Both the position numbers and the translations under genes were made by a program. Under the pieces are notes generated by a model that ran no database searches, was not told where the DNA came from, and saw only the letters and a program-made list of their open reading frames with translations. Shown in pieces: positions 45,195-56,523 of a stretch of 64,000 nucleotides of DNA. Source of the DNA: Gymnopilus junonius (taxonomy: Eukaryota > Basidiomycota > Agaricomycetes > Agaricales > Galerinaceae); NCBI GenBank assembly GCA_015501075.1, contig JADNYJ010000123.1, positions 58,885-122,884 on the forward strand. The letters are read 5' to 3'. How positions within the stretch are numbered: the stretch's first letter is position 1; the number at the start of each line of letters is the position of its first letter.

Positions 45195-45930
45195 GACTGG
45201 GCCTCTAGAGTATGTTTTCGGCCTAACCAGTGCACTTCGGCTGCACGGTTAGACTGGTCTCATGTTCTTAAAGGTGTTGGCCTCGTCAGTGCACCTCGGC
45301 TGCACGACGAGACTGACTTCTTGACTGGGCCTCCTGAGTATGTTTTCGGCCTAACCAGTGCACTTCAGCTGCATGGATAGACTGGTCTCATGTTCTTAAA
45401 GGTGTCAGCCTGTCAGTGCGCCTTGGCTGCATGACAAGACTAACTTCTTAAATCCCAAGGCCTACCTTCCGCTCATCGATGAGCTGCTGTTCGGATTCTT
45501 CCCCTCTGCCTCTGGGAGATGTGGAGCTTTGGCCTAGTCAGTGCGATTCAGCTACATGACTAGACTGTACTTTGCTTTCCCTCCCTCAGAGTGGTGCACT
45601 TTAGGTCTAATCTGTGCACCTTGCACAGCATGACTGGATTGAACCTGTGCTACTCTACTCTTAGGAAGGACGTACCCTTGGCCTGATCAGTGCGCTATGG
45701 TGGCACGATCGGACTAATTCTACGTCTCCCAGGTGCTCCTTCGGCCTGGCCAGTGTGCCTTAGCAGCACAACCAGACTGATTCTGCATCTTTCCCTTAGG
45801 AATAAACGTACTATCAGCCTAATCAGTGTGCTTCGGCTGCATGATCAGACTGACTTCACATCTTTCCACCCCTGATGAATATAGGTTCGGCCTGGCCAGT
45901 GTGCTTCTGCTGCATGGTCAGACTGGATCT
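45195..45930 (+). repeat. Array of about ten hairpin units with covarying arms in the E4 leader
   Basis: Each unit follows GGCCTnnnCAGTGCnCnTCGGCTGCAnGnnnAGACTG. Units begin with arms at 45223, 45282, 45351, 45411, 45534, about 45605, 45683, 45746, 45819 and 45892, i.e. mostly every 59-78 bp. Unit 1 pairs CTAACC with GGTTAG, unit 2 CTCGTC with GACGAG, unit 5 CTAGTC with GACTAG, unit 7 CTGATC with GATCGG, and unit 10 CTGGCC with GGTCAG. An inner GTGCA/TGCAC stem closes a seven-base loop. Units 1-2 are also duplicated as units 3-4 (about 129 bp apart). The array lies between the primer-binding site and the gag start. A role as structured leader RNA is inference. Confidence 0.85.
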
Positions 45931-46419
45931 GTATCCTTCTTGGTCCTTCTCTTATGCCTTCAAATTCGCATGATCCTTGCTCAGTTGGAGCACTAACACT
46001 GTGCAACTGGGTCAAAATTCACACTATTTCTCTTTGAACCCCTTAGTTGGTGTGCGATTCCGCTGCATGATGAAGGATCTTCCCTCACTGGACAGTCTGC
46101 TTTTCAAATTGTCACCTTCGACTAATTTTGGTTGTCTTGATGATGAGTTCTCACTGCTCGCTAGCAGTTATTGACCCTGGTAACGTTTCGCCGGCTTGAC
46201 TAGCTTCCCAGGAAAGGGACCATCCCTGGTGTGGATGCTTAGTTGGCCTTTGCTACCAGCTCGCTTAAAAATTCAGTCTACTGCTTCATGTTGAGCTAGG
46301 GGCCCCTGGACGTGCCCTTATTGCCCAAAATTTTCATAGTCCCTTCCAGTTTATAACATGCTCTGTTTCCTCCTGATGACTTTACACCTCTTTGTATCAC
46401 CTTCTTCAATCCCCTCGCT
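45931..46419. other. Rest of the E4 leader, no gene
   Basis: About 490 bp between the last hairpin unit and the gag ATG, with short pyrimidine-rich stretches and no hairpin unit of the kind seen upstream. Confidence 0.5.
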
Positions 46420-49030
46420 ATGGTTCTTGGGAAGGCTAATCCTACCAACACTACAAGTCAACCCCCAGCCAAAGCAGGCAGTTGTACTACCCAGAATTCC
46501 AGGAATGCTGGCGAAGCTCCTCAGGTACAAGCTCCGGTAGCTCAGAGGAAAGCTTCTAGCAAGCGAGTTATGATGGAAGAAGTACCTGACCAGGAGGCCA
46601 ATGCCAGAGCTTCACCTCCGCTGCCACTCGAAGGACCCATCATTGCTCCCAATACTACAACTGCTCATAGTGCTGTCAGGGCGAGCAATCGGGCTCTCGC
46701 ATCACTGTGGAGGAAGCACCTAACAGACGTGCTGCAATGACCGAACCTATCTCCAATTCGGCTTCCTCTTCCATCCCCTCTCTCGCCTCGCTCATGAGCT
46801 TTGGGTCTGCAAGTACTGCGCTTCTGAATCGACCTCCTCCCACGGATGGTGACTATGAAGAAGAACCCCCTGTTCTTATCTTCGAGGGTATCGCCTTCAT
46901 GAATGACCATCCCATTTATGATGAAGCCCTTCACACTTTGGTTCATAAGTACTGTGAGCCATTTGACCCCGAACTGGATATCGACCCTCTATATGCATTC
47001 GGGCAGTTAATTGCCTCATGCCTGACAGGCCTCCAGAAGAAACAATTATGTTACATGATATTCTCCTTAGGTGGCACAGCCCACACAAACTTTGCCTTTG
47101 GGAAGACCTCCAATCGGCTGTCGTTGGATTCTGCGATGCACCGTTCACGGCGAATGACATCCTTACCCATCAGCTGGAGGACGGAACATTCTACTCACTC
47201 CTTCAAGTAGGATTGGTAGAAATAGCTCATATTGTCCTCGCTCTTACCCAAATCCTGCGAGGTCTTGCCCAATACTTCTTCCGAGAAACCAACCGCACTC
47301 TTATTATTGATCCCAATTACTCGCTACTGTGAACCCTGGCCTGGCACCATAACCCATCCCAGCTATTGCTCACCATCCCTATTCTGCAGTGACGCTGCAA
47401 GGTGGCTACCACGCACGTCAAGAAGTACTTGAACCTTCTTAAATCAACCTTCCTCCATTATGAAGATGCCCTTTCCATCTCTTCATACAATTCTTCCACC
47501 TTATCCAAAAGAAACCGCTACATGATGCTTTCCCTGAAAGCGGTTCTAGCCTCCTTTGCGGCAAGAGATGACTTCCCCGATGGCCTGCCACCTGAAGCAG
47601 CTGATGCATGACAAGAGCTCCTTGAGAATGAATGCCAATTGGAATGAGAATACCCTTCGACCCCTTATGTCTATCGTCAGCATACAGAGGCTAAGACTCC
47701 TCTGCCCGACATAGTAGCTGACCGACAGGTTTACGTCGAACATATGGAAGCCTCTATGTTTAAGGGCGACAATAATTCCATCAGTGCATATTTAGCCAGC
47801 CAATGTCATTCTGCTTCAGCACCTATGCCTATCCAAGCACTGCCTTCCATCTCTAGCTTCGCTAAAAACCACACCATATCCTCTTTGCCAGGGATGGGAA
47901 ATTTTCCCTCTTCTCTAAACCCTGGCGTGGTGACGAACGGGGGGCCATTGCTGATGCGACGAGGTATTTTGCATGTCGACACAATGCAACAAGCTCCTCA
48001 GGCTCCTCAGGCTCCACCAATCATCGGGTGGACAAGTTACCAATTTTCCCAGAACAAGTCTCAACAGCCCTCCTCAAATCCCTGGCCATCACATGGTGTT
48101 GGCGGGATTGGGGGGCATGGAGGTCAGGGAGAACATAGCCAAGGAGGGCCTAACGGACCTGGGGGCCATACTGGCCTTATGGAACAGGAGGAGGAGGATT
48201 TAACCCTGGAGGAGGACCGCCTAATCCTGGAGGAGGACCTCCAAACCATGGAGGAGGACCTCCTAACCATGGAGGAGGACCTCCTAACCATGGAGGAGGA
48301 CCTCCTAACCATGGAGGAGGACCTCCTAACCATGGAGGAGGACCTCCTAACCCTCCTGGATGGCTGAATGGCAGCCCAGGCGGCCCAGGTGGGCCTCCGC
48401 CGCCTCCTCCACCTTTTCAACCAGGACTTCCTGCACAGGCGCCCTTACCCAAGGAAGAATGGCAAATGAATCTGAAGATCAATCTAAGCAATTTACCTTC
48501 ATGGGATGGGAAGAGCAAGACTCTCATCACTTATCTCAGTGAAATGGCCAGTTTCACTTGACTGGGAGAAAGAATGAAGAGAGGTATGGCTGCGCTTGCC
48601 ACTCACAATTGGAGTGGACTGGGTCGAGTCTGGTGGGATGCCCTGGCAGTTCCGGAACAACTCTATTTTAGCCAGCATTGGGACTACCTGTTGAATGCCA
48701 TCCGTCATCAGTTCCTCAATGAAACATGGGTCCGAGAATGAATGCAGGAATTTGAGGAGATGAGATTCTGACAAAGACACCATGAGACGGAGTCGCCTCT
48801 TGAATTCATCCAACGCAGAATCCGCCATCATCAATTCCTTTTCTCAAATGATCCCGATGGTCCTTCTGCAGTATCTCGTATCCTTCACACCCAACCCACT
48901 GAATGGAGCACGATCTTGAATGAATATTCTTGTCCCTCTCTGCTGGAGCTGCAAAGCCTGACCTCTCACATGAAAGTAACTCTGGAATCCCACTACCTCC
49001 TATCCAGCCATGGCTGCTACATTCATTAAT
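46420..49030 (+). pseudogene. gag of E4 with Gly/Pro heptad repeats
   Basis: Start ATG at 46420 (MVLGKANPTNTTSQ). After one frameshift near 46700 and another near 47020, the protein continues to a Gly/Pro-rich region and then a Ty3-type gag domain: NLKINLSNLPSWDGKSKTL, GLGRVWWDALAVPEQLYF, WDYLLNAIRHQFLNETW, ETESPLEFIQRRI. It ends near 49030. Stops include TGA at 47330, 47609 and several more; TAA occurs once near the 3' end. Gag assembles the particle that packages element RNA. No protease or RT follows, so pol was lost. Confidence 0.75.
48205..48356 (+). repeat. 21-bp tandem repeat encoding GGGPPNH
   Basis: About seven copies of a 21-bp unit (GAGGAGGACCTCCTAACCAT and one more base) code a Gly-Gly-Gly-Pro-Pro-Asn-His heptad in the gag frame. 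The middle copies are identical, which suggests recent slippage or unequal exchange. Read in another frame it gives the acidic MEEDLLT repeat, so frame choice rests on the flanking gag sequence. Confidence 0.85.
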
Positions 49031-49466
49031 GAAATAGCATGGCCTTGGCAGACTCAGGTATTGGTCTATACTGCCAGTGGGCAGGTGCCAACTGGCAGAT
49101 GACCTCCCTAGGCCAAACAATGGCTGGAACCACTAGCTTAAATGGGGGGCACTGTTTAGCGCATTGCTCGACGTTGGGGCAGGTGGGGGGCAGGATATGG
49201 GTACCATTGGATAGCCCCGATTTTTCTTTATCCGTATCACCTGTTTGCGCTGCCGTAGGGGGGCGGGATGGGCTGGATGCTGAGGGAGGGGTTTGGATAA
49301 ACCTGGAATATTTTGGGACAGCATCAATTACATGATGTCATGGATTTAATTAGCCATTCCCAGCATACTATTTTAATCTTGGCACTTCCAGGTGCCTCGG
49401 GATATTTCTCCGGCACCCAAAATAGCTTGGCGGGCTCAGGTACAGGATCCGGCGTGGCGGGAATGG
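49031..49466. other. No gene seen
   Basis: GC-rich sequence downstream of E4 gag with runs of GGGG; no motif of protease or RT. Confidence 0.4.
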
Positions 49467-49899
49467 CTGTCCTGATATGGCTGGCTCAGGATTTGCCGCC
49501 TGTTACACTTTCTCTGGGTTGTTATATACATTATGTAGTACCATTGTAATCTACAGGTCAATAGAAGCTTATTGGTACTACTTTTGTCTACGTAGAACAA
49601 CAGGAAGGGATGGATGTGGCGACGCACATCTGGATGACACTACAGCATAGCGTGGGTGTGGCTGTGAGTGTTATAAATAGATTCAGCTGTCCTGATATGG
49701 CTGGCTCAGGATTTGCCCCTTGGTATACTTTCTTTGCATCGTTATATACATTATATAGTACTATTGTAATCTACAGATGAATAGAAACATATTTGTACTA
49801 CTTTTGTCTACGTAGAATGACAGGAAGGGATGGATGTGGCCATGCGCATCTGGATGACGCTACAGCCTGTGTGGGTGTGAGTGTTATAAATAGATTCAG
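49467..49899 (+). repeat. Tandem duplication of about 220 bp ending in a TATA box
   Basis: 49467-49686 and 49687-49899 are direct repeats. Both start CTGTCCTGATATGGCTGGCT and end GTTATAAATAGATTCAG. They share GTTATATACATTAT and CTACTTTTGTCTACGTAGAA, which contains TCTACGTAGA, a 10-bp palindrome. The TATAAATA motif at each unit's end looks like a core promoter. No gene with a good start follows on the plus strand within 600 bp. Confidence 0.75.
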
Positions 49900-50225
49900 C
49901 ATCACAACATTAGCTTTGTGCACTTTCATGCTCTCAGTTTGTTAGTCCGCTCGAATGTCAATGCACAGTGGTATTCTAGAGTTCAGGATAAACCTGTAGA
50001 CACTAAAATCTCAAGTTTTCACCCATGGGAAGGTACTTAATTCTCCTGGAGAATGTTGAAGATGGTACGGCTCGGGATTATTTGGATCCCACACAACCAT
50101 GCCATTGTTTGGCATAATGTTGAACTTCATCCTAAGTAGGTGTTGCTGCATTTCTGGAGCGCAACCTTTGCAGAAACACACCATTTCATTTTATAAATAT
50201 ACTGTACATGAACTATATATTGAGG
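49900..50225. other. No gene seen
   Basis: AT-rich sequence between the tandem repeat and the 3' end of the KDZ gene; GGTTCGAAT at 50229 resembles a Pol III B box but has no A box in the right place. Confidence 0.4.
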
Positions 50226-53200
50226 TCAAGGGTTCGAATAAATAAATAAATGGAAAATATATGTAGCAACGGTAATACTTATGTGAGTAAAGAACGCCGG
50301 ATGCGAAAACATTCTGAGGGCATTAATTGACATCGTCACCATCATCGGCAGCGTTGGCAGCATAGTCCTCGAGTTCTTCATCCTCTTCATCTTGATCCTC
50401 TTCCTCTGCCTGATCTGCCTCAGCCTGGGTGAATGCAGGCACTGATCAGAAATGCTAGACTCCAATACACTGCTGGACGCGATGATAGGGGCCGTTGACG
50501 ATGCTGCCACAGGCTCATTGGCATCCTCAAGTGGCTCCTGCCACAACGAATGGAAGTGGTCGCAAGGGAGGAGTAAAGGGAGGATTGAGAGTGGGCATAG
50601 GCGACGAGGGCTTCCGTGAGGGTTAGGTCAATGGATCTGCAAGTGGATTGAGCGAGCCATTGCTGGGATTTCCATTTCAGATACTCGTACGTTTGACGCA
50701 TCTCCTCCTGTAGCAACAGGACCTCCTTGTTAGCTCTAGCAGCGTGGGCCCTACTCTTCGCCCACTCAGCATGTAAAATGTCGTCAGTTGCATTGTTGGA
50801 TCATCCACCAACTTTCCTGTTCACCATATCCATGACAACATCCTCCTGGTCTCACCCGTTCCATCCCGCCTGGTTCATTCCTCAGTAAAAAGCGTAAAGT
50901 TGTCCATCTCTGTGGTATCCTCAATGGCAGCGGGTTGGATCAGTCTGCTTCAACCTGGTGGTCCTCCAGTGTTCCACGGCAGCCTTGGTACTTCTGTAGT
51001 CGGTCTGGGTCTTGATAGCCACGAACATCCGCATCCTTCAGAACCTGTAACTTCTCCTCCCATTTACCCGGTCCAGCAATACTGGCCTTTGCCGCACGCG
51101 CAGCACGATATTTATCAGCTGTGACTTGTGCTTTCTCATGGACATGGTCAATGATTGCCTGAGAGTGCGTCCCTTCACGCTGGCCACATAAATTCTTGTT
51201 TTTGAACTTAACAAGGTGCGTTTTGATCTTGAGGATGTGGCGGATGGACCTGAGGGCGTCGTGACACTGAGCGGTGCATAATTTCTCCTCAATCTCCAGA
51301 AGACCTTCAATACAAATGATGCGGCGATGTGGCGGCGGAAGTTGCAAGGGGAGCCATAATTGCATGAGCTCAGCATGCTCAGGGATGGTCGGAATGTCTT
51401 CACCAGCAGCACGATGCTCCGCTTGGTACTGGAGCAAGCCGGGCATGTATAATGGCACCAGCTGCTCCCAGGCATGCATGTGAGCTGTCAGCTGATTCCT
51501 CTGTTCTGTCAACCCACCCTCCTTGTGAACCATGGGTTGAGAGGCGACATTCTTTGCTAGGCGGCAAAGCCGACACCTATATCATAGAATAGATCAAAAA
51601 ATGTTATAGAGCAACCAAAAAAAGAGATACGCACTGAGACTCCTCAATCTCCAAGCCCATGACAATGAATGCGTATGTGCTAGTCACGTGGAGAATCACA
51701 CCGCCTGCTGCCAGTCATTTTTCTTCCTCTGCAGCCAACTCCTTCTTAGCCAGGGCCTCTGTTATGACTAATGTCGGAAAATAAGCCAAATGGTCAAGGT
51801 CATTATGGAGAAGGTATGCACCAGCACCCTCCATTTCATACGGGTTCTTTTTCTTCTTCAGAAATACATCGCCCTCCCATGCAGTGCACATTTCCTGCCA
51901 TTGCTGAACCAGGTTCGCGTCAAGGGATGCAGTCAAACCGCGATGCCCTTCCTTCTGGATATTGCGGTCGGCTATAGCACTGTGGTACTTTCGCATGAGG
52001 GCCTTGCCAAGGCCAATGATCTTCTGCCAATTCCAATGCCCGAAGTGATTGTCCAAGACATCCTGGCGTGAACCAGGGCCCTGTGTCTTCGTCGAGTTCC
52101 CAAGTGCATTGTGCACCGACCAAACATGCTCAGGGCATTCCAAGTTGGATTGCCCTACTCCCGGAATAAAGTTGAGAGAAAAAACTTCGTGGTTTGGGGT
52201 TGAGTGCATCAGCTCATGAAGCTTCGGGATCGCAGGTATCAACGTGGTGAAGGGCGAAAGATCCAGCTCGCGGGGCCAGTTGTCTTGCATACGAGCTGCC
52301 AAGTTCTTAAACCACTGGCAGGCAATGTCGTAGCTGATGAGAATGCACTGCAGCATGCTGCCGCAGATGGCAGAGGCAAAGATGTAGTCCATGTTGGCAT
52401 AACTGAAGGAAGAATAAGTAACGTCGAATGTAGACAGGTTGTTAGAATGCACCGTTCACCCTTTTGCAAGTTGCCCATACCCAGCAGCAAAATCATCTCC
52501 GATCAACCACAGAATGCTCCCCCCTGACCAGTAGTCCTTAAGCCTTGAGAGAAACGGGTGTTGGCTTGGGCAAGGGCTTGGAACCCCACACATGTGCTGA
52601 TCTTTTGCGGTTTTAGCAATGCATTTGTGAATGAACAGCCAATAACTTACATCATCATCGTTCGTTCTTGAATGAATGAATTTCTCGTAGGGCTTGCAGG
52701 GAACCATGTATGCCCACCCTATTCCAAATCCAGGGTCTTGTGAATAGCTTGAGACGAGTTGATTCTTGAGGCGAAAGTTGGCGTCCATGCAAACAAATTT
52801 CATATAGAGGAAACTAGATAAACATATGATCGGCATTGCTATGGGACACTAGGGCAGAGATACATACCTTTCGGCAGTCGGTGCCAGCTCCCAACCCTCA
52901 GGTAAATTAATACCTGGGTACGGACATGAAGGGCATTGCAGGGCCAACTGCCCCTGCACCGTAGCCTCGATCCCCATGGGATCGTGCACCCTTCCACCCC
53001 ACTTCAACAGTTTGAGATGGTGCCATTGCAGGTTCATCCGAAACAAGGAGCGATAGCGCGTTTTTGGCATGTTGAGGCCCATATTATCGGTCATCTTTTC
53101 CAAACCACAGTAAAAGTCGTAGGTTGAGGACTTCATCGTGAGGGCGAATTTATGCAGGAGGTCGAGTAGCTCGAAAGTAGCGCATGTCTTCACAATGAGC

Positions 53201-54004
53201 TGGGATGCAGGGTAGAACCAACGTCGGAGTAACTGTATGTGCTGGGGTAACGCACGATCGCAGCCACAAAAGTTGATGGAAACTTTGTGAATTCCATTGG
53301 TGTGGAGAACCAGCATGGACGCATGACAAGGCTGAGGGTTGACGCAGTAGAGGCTTGCATGGTTGAGTTGGATTTGGAGACCCATGGACTTGAGGGAGGT
53401 CTGAACAAAGTGGGTGCCATTCCAGAACTGGGGGCGTATAAGCAAGAATAAAGCGGAAGAAAAAGCTTTCTTACTTCAATTCTGTGAAGAGGGTTCACCT
53501 TATGATGGTGGATGCAGCAGGTCTTGCATGTAAGATCAGGCAAGAAGCACTGGTTGCAGCGGTACTCTGGCACCTTGGGAGCTGCAATGCCACGGGCGAT
53601 ACAATCGGGGCATTGGGTCGAAGCAATGAAATCCGCTCGACCGGCGAGCTGACTGACTTTGTCTAAGTATGTGGATTGGTGTGTTCGCTTCCAAATGATG
53701 TGTGGTCATCTCTGCAAGGGACTTTAGAGAAGAATCATTGTGGATATTGAGAAAAACTCACCGACACTTCACTTTTCTTCTTCTTCTCCTTCTTGAGCAG
53801 AGAATCTGTCATTGCTGGCTGTTCTTCGGAGAACACATCTTGCTCCAAAGTCTCATCATACCAAAGACCATCGGGATCCAGGGCATACTCTGGGTCATCC
53901 AATGGTGCCCAAGAAGTAGCCGCGTTCCATGGTTCATCTGACTTGTGTACAGCGCGAAGGGTGGGGACAGCAAGGTGGTGTTGAGTCCAGTTCATTGGAC
54001 TCAA
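50226..54004 (-). pseudogene. KDZ-family transposase with CxC2-like cluster
   Basis: Multi-exon, minus strand. In order: acidic N-terminal region (start near 53995); CxC2-like Cys cluster (CPDCIARGIA...YRCNQCFLPDLTCKTC, with HHHKVNPLHRIE, 53480-53650); LQCPSCPYPGINLPEGWE (near 52900). The catalytic landmarks are the first Asp in CMDANFRLKNQ (near 52780), the second Asp in SYDIACQWFKN (near 52330) and the Glu in CPEHVW (near 52130). Then comes GPGSRQDVLDNHFGHWNW and a coiled C-terminus (WAKSRARAARANKEVLLLQ). Introns such as 52394-52445 have normal borders. The main defect is one TGA at 51715-51717; the C-terminal frame is uncertain below 50550. KDZ enzymes move large DNA transposons in basidiomycetes. 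Confidence 0.85.
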
Positions 54005-54924
54005 TATTCGCGGGATTTGACATCGAAGTAATCGTCACTGGCAAGAGGTACAAAGTCATGCATAGAGCCACCTTGGCGGCGGTGCAAGCACGCTTGGTCG
54101 GCCTGGACATCGGAAGTAATGTGGCTTATGTAAGTTTTGTTGATGGGTGCATAGCTTTGGTTTGGCTACTATGGAGTTGAAATATCACAAGCCAGTATTG
54201 TTAAGGAGAGAAGAAATAGGCCATCAAATCATATAAACAGTCAACCAGTTAATAGAAGACATACATTTCGCTTTACTACATGTGGTCGATTGATGGTTGA
54301 TAGACAATAAATGATTCATCTTGCGCAAACAATTGGCGTGTTTGGAGTCAGAGAGACTAATGGTGATTCAGAGAGACCAATGGTGATTCACTCATAAGTC
54401 AGAAAGACAACAAATGAGTAATTTACCATCGTAAGTATGTGGCAAAGGGGAGGATGACAGGTTACAGGTAGCTATGCCTATCAGAGGGTCAAGTACAGAT
54501 AAGATTAGATTAATAGATAAGATGGATGCATTCAGATCACCTTTGTTGACTGGATGCATCCATCATGTGCATGAGAAATCTGCTAGATGTATAGACCCAA
54601 CCGGTTCAATTCCACCTGTCGCCATTCAACTTCATCTCAGGTATGCATGCCCGCCATTTTTTCATCCTTTCTACCTCCATTCTTCTTCAGAAGAGTGAAG
54701 CCGGTACTTAGAAATACTCAAGCCTGGGAATACGCTGAGTACCGGTTTAATTCCAATAAGGCGTTCGCGCTGAGCGAGCCAACTACAGAAATACTCAAGC
54801 CTAGGAATACGCTGTGGAGGGTTCAATCTCGCGTTCAGTTTAATGGATTTTTAATATTGCTATCCTCCCTACTTGATGCATACATTTGCTGATGAAAAAC
54901 TATTCGCAGGTACCTTTTACACCA
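54005..54924. promoter_or_regulatory. Divergent intergenic region between KDZ and TET/JBP genes
   Basis: About 0.9 kb separates the two outward-facing genes and may hold both promoters and first exons. It contains a short direct repeat (AAATACTCAAGCCTGGGAATA near 54714 and again, with one change, near 54789) and a duplicated GATTCAGAGAGAC near 54365. I see no convincing TATA box pair. Confidence 0.4.
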
Positions 54925-56523
54925 ATGGAGCCCACGGGCATGCCGAATGTAAGTTTTGAAAACTAAGGAGCCCAGCGGTCGCTGATTTCTTTCAGTACAT
55001 CTATAGCGACGAAATCCTGTCCAAATGGGCCGGTCTCTTCACAGTTTCCACCCATGCGACCTTCGACTTCAAATCCCTGCTGAAGATGGGTGTTCGTGAT
55101 GCTGACAAAAACCTGGCTGACGATCTTTGCAATCTCTCACCTCTAACTTCGCCAGATTCCAGCCGCACCCCATCACCTGCATCCATGCCTCCTCCCTCCC
55201 CCAAATTGTCCACACAACCTATACCCCCTACGGTCGTTGAATGCCCCCAGATGCTCCCCACCCACCTCCCAGGATTGACTGTGGCGCAAAAGAGGAAGCA
55301 GAAGAAGAAGCGCAGAGCCAAAGAATTGGCAGGAGCACCGCCTAGCTGATAACGATATGTACTGCGGAAACCGCCCCCCACCTCCCGACGTCCAAGAAAA
55401 CTATGTGGATGTAGGGGAGCCAGTATACACCACCGCCGACACCAAGAACGCAGATGTTGCCACCACGGGTTTTGTTGGGTTAGATAGGGCTGATTTTCCG
55501 GTGACTATATGCTATTTGGACGATGTTGTGGGCGAGAACTCAACCTTTCATCATGAGCTTCAGAAGTGGGATGGAAGGTAGGTAATTCACACCCCAACCA
55601 TGACAGCCTATGTACTTGCACCCATAGGACCCCGATTATCATTGTTGACTGGGACGGACACATCATCGCAATCTTGGCAGGCCACCCCAATGACCCAATA
55701 TGGGACAAAGTACATCAGGCCACAGCAGACTTGCTCAAGGATGCGGGGAAGCAATGCCGGGTGCCCAAGAAATCCCAACATCACTGACAGGGCGCCTTCA
55801 GCACCCTTCGCTGCAGCATCTCCCATGGAGGCAGCCAGACCCACCCCCAAAACCTAGCCAATGGGGCAACCAATGGCCGCATCATCAAATGCCCCAATGA
55901 GTCAAAGCCAATGAAGCGCATTGCCAGTTTTGGATCATGTAAGCTCCCGCCCCATATGCCCATACTGCGAACTGACTGCTTTGCCAGTGGTATTTCAGTC
56001 CTGGGCACCAAAGCTACATGCGTACTATGTGGAAAAGCTCGGCGCCCTCCAAAGGAGCAACTCATCCCTTGAACGGCCGTTCTGTAACAGCGTCTTCCCC
56101 GCGACCACATACAACCTTGGCCCACAAACAGTCTGCTATCCTCACATTGACTTCGCCAACCTACCTTTTGGATTCTGCGCCATTACCGCCTTGGGCAAGT
56201 TCAACCCCACCAAAGGCGGCCACCTCGTTCTCTGGCAGTGTAAACTTGTTATCGAGTTTCCTGCTGGCTCGACCATTTTCATCCCCTCAGCGATCATTCA
56301 CCACTCCAACATTGCAGTCACGCAAGGAGAAACGCGCTACTCGGTAACACAGTATGCTGCCAGCGGCCTGTTCTGCTGGGTCGATCATGATTTCAAGCTG
56401 ACCATGGCATATCGAGAATCCCTCACACTGAAGGAGTTGGGGAAGTTGGATGAGCAGAATGAAGGGCGCTGGGCCTTTGGACTTTCCTTGATGCCCCGCC
56501 TTCCCTCTGTCAGTACCGCTTAG
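54925..56523 (+). pseudogene. TET/JBP-family 2-oxoglutarate/Fe(II) dioxygenase
   Basis: The first visible exon has ATG at 54925 (MEPTGMPN, donor GTAAGT); an upstream exon is possible. Later exons read KWAGLFTVSTHATFDFKSLL, a Pro-rich linker, LPTHLPGLTVAQKRKQKKKR, RPPPPDVQENYVDVGEP and ADVATTGFVGL, then GHPNDPIWDKVHQATADLL. The catalytic core follows: NSVFPATTYNLGPQTVCYPH, with the iron-binding His-x-Asp in PHIDFANLPFG (56143-56151), GGHLVLWQCKLVIEFP, the distal His in IIHHSN and the 2-oxoglutarate Arg in ETRYSVTQY. Two in-frame TGAs (near 55347 and 55785) may be mutations or lie in introns. The family oxidises 5-methylcytosine in DNA and is known to accompany KDZ transposons in basidiomycetes. 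Confidence 0.8.

Noticed and set aside
45195..45930. Hairpin array as a CRISPR array or tRNA cluster
   Set aside because: Repeats are imperfect palindromes with variable arms and spacings and no conserved direct repeat; the fold is not a cloverleaf and the host is eukaryotic.
50215..50245. GGTTCGAAT resembling a Pol III B box
   Set aside because: No A box upstream and no cloverleaf arms; AT-rich surroundings.
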